DNA of 64,000 nt, from the NCBI GenBank assembly GCA_019090615.1, contig JAHRVQ010000015.1, positions 34,882-98,881 on the forward strand, in the 5' to 3' direction. Positions 62,182 through 64,000 of this stretch are shown piece by piece. The position numbers and the translations under genes are program-made. The DNA is from Pseudomonadales bacterium. Lineage in GTDB: Bacteria; Pseudomonadota; Gammaproteobacteria; Pseudomonadales; Azotimanducaceae. Position 1 is the stretch's first letter; each line of letters opens with the position of its first letter. Below the pieces are notes generated by a model, which was given only the letters and a program-made list of their open reading frames with translations, had not been told where the DNA came from and ran no database searches.

Positions 62182-62286
62182 CTGTCGAGTCTCGTATATA
62201 AACAGGTAGAAGCTTCAAGCATTAAACTCAAATACCACGCCATACCACCAGGTTTTAACGGTCTAACATGTAAGATTATCACCCTA

Positions 62287-62376
62287 CAACACCGCGTTTA
62301 CTCTGGCACTTTACTCCGACCCCAAAACTTGCAACACCGCGTTTACTCTGGCACTTTACTCCGACCCCAAAACTTG
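62287..62376. repeat. Perfect 45-bp tandem duplication of REP-like element
   Basis: Two identical 45-base units (62287-62331 and 62332-62376) each contain TTTACTCTGGCACTTTACTC and CGACCCCAAAA, the reverse of the copy at 61720. Confidence 0.9.
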
Positions 62377-62390
62377 AAAAAATAGATAGT

Positions 62391-62528
62391 AGCCTACCTC
62401 GGTCAGGAAGTGGCCTTGAGGGGCATCATATAGAGCAAGTTAAAGATGTTAAGGGTAAAGCCAGCGATCCGAGAAACATCGAAATGCTAACTCCTGAGCA
62501 ACATGCACTGAAACATAGGAGAAGATAG
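62391..62528 (+). pseudogene. Polymorphic HNH-toxin C-terminal tail (orphan)
   Basis: A reading frame without a start reads SGSGLEGHHIEQVKDVKGKA and SDPRNIEMLTPEQHALKHRR and then stops. This is the GHH/HNH nuclease toxin tip typical of Rhs/CDI polymorphic toxins (Gly-His-His ... His-x-x-x-His). It is cut on its upstream side by the repeat, so only the final 45 residues remain. A Sel1-repeat gene follows, as with immunity genes. Confidence 0.7.
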
Positions 62529-62668
62529 TGAACACACGATGCGGCGCCAGGAAGGGGCAAGTGTCTCAACAGAAACTATTCAATCAATTCAGTTCACGCT
62601 CGATTTGGATTTGGCCGCTTCGCAGCATGCTGATACGTCACCAATGCCAGGGTGACAAAAGGTAAGTC

Positions 62669-63376
62669 ATGTTGACAGATGTAGAGAAAGCCAAGCTTTG
62701 TCGAAGTTCTCACGAGGACCAAAAGGCTATAGACATTCTAGATGTTGAACAACTGGCGATCTCGGGAGAGGCGCTCTTCCTCTTAGGTGACATTTACAAT
62801 TGTGCGGAAAAGAGTGTCGGAGGTGTTAGTCGTAGCGTTCCAAAAGCCAAGAAGTACTGGTTAAGAGCAGTTAAATGCGGATCAGTGGAAGCAGCAGTTG
62901 AACTTGGTGATTTGTTTTATTTCGGCGATGGTGTCAAAGAAAATTATAAAAAGGCGGAAGAGTTTTGGTTGATAGCTGCGAGGCACAAGGATGAGTTAGG
63001 AATGTTCAAGCTGGCTGACTTTTATTATGATTGTCGGCCTGAAAGAATCCAAGAGGCGATTGTTTTATTTGAGTCACTGACAAAAGATACAATCTTCGCA
63101 AAAAATTCTTGCTGCAAGCTTGGAAGAATTTTCGATAGAGGTATAGGAGTGAAAAGAGACTCAAAAGTAGCTGCGTTGTGGTATGAAGTAGGCGCCAGAC
63201 TAAATGATGGCAATTGTCTCTTAGATCTTTCGTATCTTTACTATCGGGGTGACGGTGTAGAACGAAATGTTGCGAGAGCAATTGAGTTGGCTGAAAGGTC
63301 TGCAGACACAGAATGGCTAAGTGATAGCGCGCCACTAATAGTAGAAAAGATGCGTGATGGGACTCTTCCAAGTTAG
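62669..63376 (+). CDS. Sel1-like repeat protein, probable immunity protein
   Basis: A 235-residue protein of Sel1-type helical repeats (about every 36 residues: AAVELGDLFYFGDGVKENYKKAEEFWLIAA, CKLGRIFDRGIGVKRDSKVAALWYEVGA, LDLSYLYYRGDGVERNVARAIELAE). ATG 62669 follows AAAGG. It sits 140 bp after the HNH-toxin tip, so it may be that toxin's immunity protein; Sel1 repeats are known in such immunity proteins. Function is otherwise unknown. Confidence 0.75.
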   Translation: MLTDVEKAKLCRSSHEDQKAIDILDVEQLAISGEALFLLGDIYNCAEKSVGGVSRSVPKAKKYWLRAVKCGSVEAAVELGDLFYFGDGVKENYKKAEEFWLIAARHKDELGMFKLADFYYDCRPERIQEAIVLFESLTKDTIFAKNSCCKLGRIFDRGIGVKRDSKVAALWYEVGARLNDGNCLLDLSYLYYRGDGVERNVARAIELAERSADTEWLSDSAPLIVEKMRDGTLPS

Positions 63377-63397
63377 CAAAGGATATTTGGGGTCGGA

Positions 63398-64000
63398 GTG
63401 CGCGCCGTGACCGGCGATCAATCTAGCGGGTTTAAGTCCCGTCCGAGGAATTTCTCATTCACCTCGGTAGTACTGCGGAACATCGCATGAGTAATTGTGC
63501 GGTGTAAGCTCCGCGAAGTCGAAATTACAGGCCGCAACGTAAGTGAAGCTGTATCAGCCTCGTTAACCAATTGAGGATGTCGACCTTTTGCTCTGAAGGG
63601 GAAGACGGACACTCACTGTTCAATAATGGGATTATCCAGTGAGATCCTCCGGGGTATTGGGCGTGGCATGTAATGGAAGATTGATTGTGCAGGGCGGGAG
63701 ATCCAATAGTGTTGTTATCGCAGAATCAACAGACTCATATAAGCGAAGCGCGAAATTGAGTTTGGCATTATTGGCAGTCTGAGGGGTCCATATTACCGTT
63801 AGAGGATGAGCGACAACATAACGACATCCGAGGCAAGGGGCCCTACTTTGTTCATGCTTACCGAAGGGCAACCCGGCCGCTCGGCATGCCATGCATCAGG
63901 GACCGGATCGTTCAAATGGCGGTAAAGCTTTTGATCGAACCGATTTTTGAAGCAGATTTCAGCACCCACTCCTACGGGTTTCGGCCAGGTCGATCAGCGC
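63398..64000 (+). mobile_element. Group II intron, 5' part (cut by window end)
   Basis: GTGCGCGCCGTGACC at 63398 matches the GTGCG start of bacterial group II introns, followed by ATCTAGCGGGTTTAAGTCCCG and further domain I-type pairings. The intron-encoded reverse transcriptase begins to be readable from 63862. Its upstream exon ends in the REP-like GGGGTCGGA, so it probably sits inside one of these elements. Confidence 0.75.
63760..64000 (+). CDS. Group II intron reverse transcriptase/maturase, partial
   Basis: From 63862 the frame reads [20 protein letters not shown] and [20 protein letters not shown], then PGRSA to the window end, the conserved RT-0/RT-1 block of intron-encoded maturases (T-R-P-L-G, I-R-D-R-x-[10 protein letters not shown]). 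The residues before 63862 do not match the family, so the N-terminus is deleted, frameshifted or mis-framed. The gene continues outside the window; no start can be named. Confidence 0.75.

Noticed and set aside
62035..62385. Plus-strand 116-codon ORF through the REP-like duplication
   Set aside because: It is opposite the transposase pseudogene and across repeats, with no family motif.
63632..63892. Minus-strand 86-codon ORF in the intron
   Set aside because: It overlaps the ribozyme region and the RT gene on the other strand; no similarity seen.

Overview
The window reads as chromosomal DNA of a marine-type gammaproteobacterium. This is inferred from moderate GC, densely packed but unsorted genes, CyoE, NirBD and LplT-like proteins of gammaproteobacterial character, and a wide catabolic repertoire: a Rieske dioxygenase, two cytochromes P450, a Baeyer-Villiger monooxygenase, two acyl-CoA dehydrogenases, a CaiB-type CoA-transferase and a crotonase. 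No rRNA, tRNA or CRISPR array was recognised, and species cannot be named from this sequence alone.

Layout. 0.3-4.1 kb: an SMP-30/gluconolactonase-like protein, a two-subunit ring-hydroxylating dioxygenase and a methyltransferase. 4.1-8.5 kb: a minus-strand operon of a periplasmic binding protein, an outer-membrane porin and a membrane GGDEF-EAL protein. 8.7-17 kb: nitroreductase, two acyl-CoA dehydrogenases, AlkB, a BVMO, an AlkC-like glycosylase, a GST and a 44-codon YdeI/OmpD-type fragment. 17.3-23 kb: a methyltransferase, an ECF sigma / anti-sigma-bactofilin pair and a heme-type hybrid histidine kinase. 23-26 kb: an alpha/beta hydrolase, P450, ferredoxin and GFA protein. 26-30 kb: an intact PIN/Phd toxin-antitoxin pair and a decayed copy of it, flanking a large 2OG-Fe(II) oxygenase. 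30-36.3 kb: a five-gene operon facing a divergent sigma-54 activator. 36-45 kb: P450, membrane sorbosone-dehydrogenase-like cytochrome c, PEP-mutase-family lyase, crotonase, and an LtaS/sulfatase-GDPD fusion. 45-48.6 kb: a selenocysteine peroxiredoxin, CBS protein, LPS-kinase-like protein and CPA2 antiporter. 48.8-56.4 kb: the nitrate assimilation block nirBD / nasA plus a fused DmsB-DmsC-like electron-transfer subunit. 56.5-61.6 kb: LplT-like MFS, CyoE, CaiB-type transferase and an IPNS-like oxygenase. 61.6-64 kb: a mobile-DNA junkyard with a RAYT transposase pseudogene, REP-like repeats, an HNH-toxin tail with a Sel1-repeat gene, and a group II intron cut by the window end.

Three things stand out. 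First, at 45061-45519 the AhpE-type peroxiredoxin has an in-frame TGA exactly at the peroxidatic cysteine, followed by a good bacterial SECIS hairpin, so it is very probably a selenoprotein that ORF calling misses. Second, the sigma-54 activator at 34738 is separated from a divergent detoxification-like operon by a near-consensus -24/-12 promoter and a perfect 33-bp palindrome at the usual enhancer distance, which defines an apparent self-contained regulon. Third, nirB and nasA each have a -24/-12 element in their shared 600-bp spacer, pointing to sigma-54 (probably NtrC) control of nitrate assimilation.

Smaller themes are the frequent use of TTG starts with strong ribosome-binding sites and the presence of about a dozen short (9-18 bp) tandem duplications in the gaps between genes.
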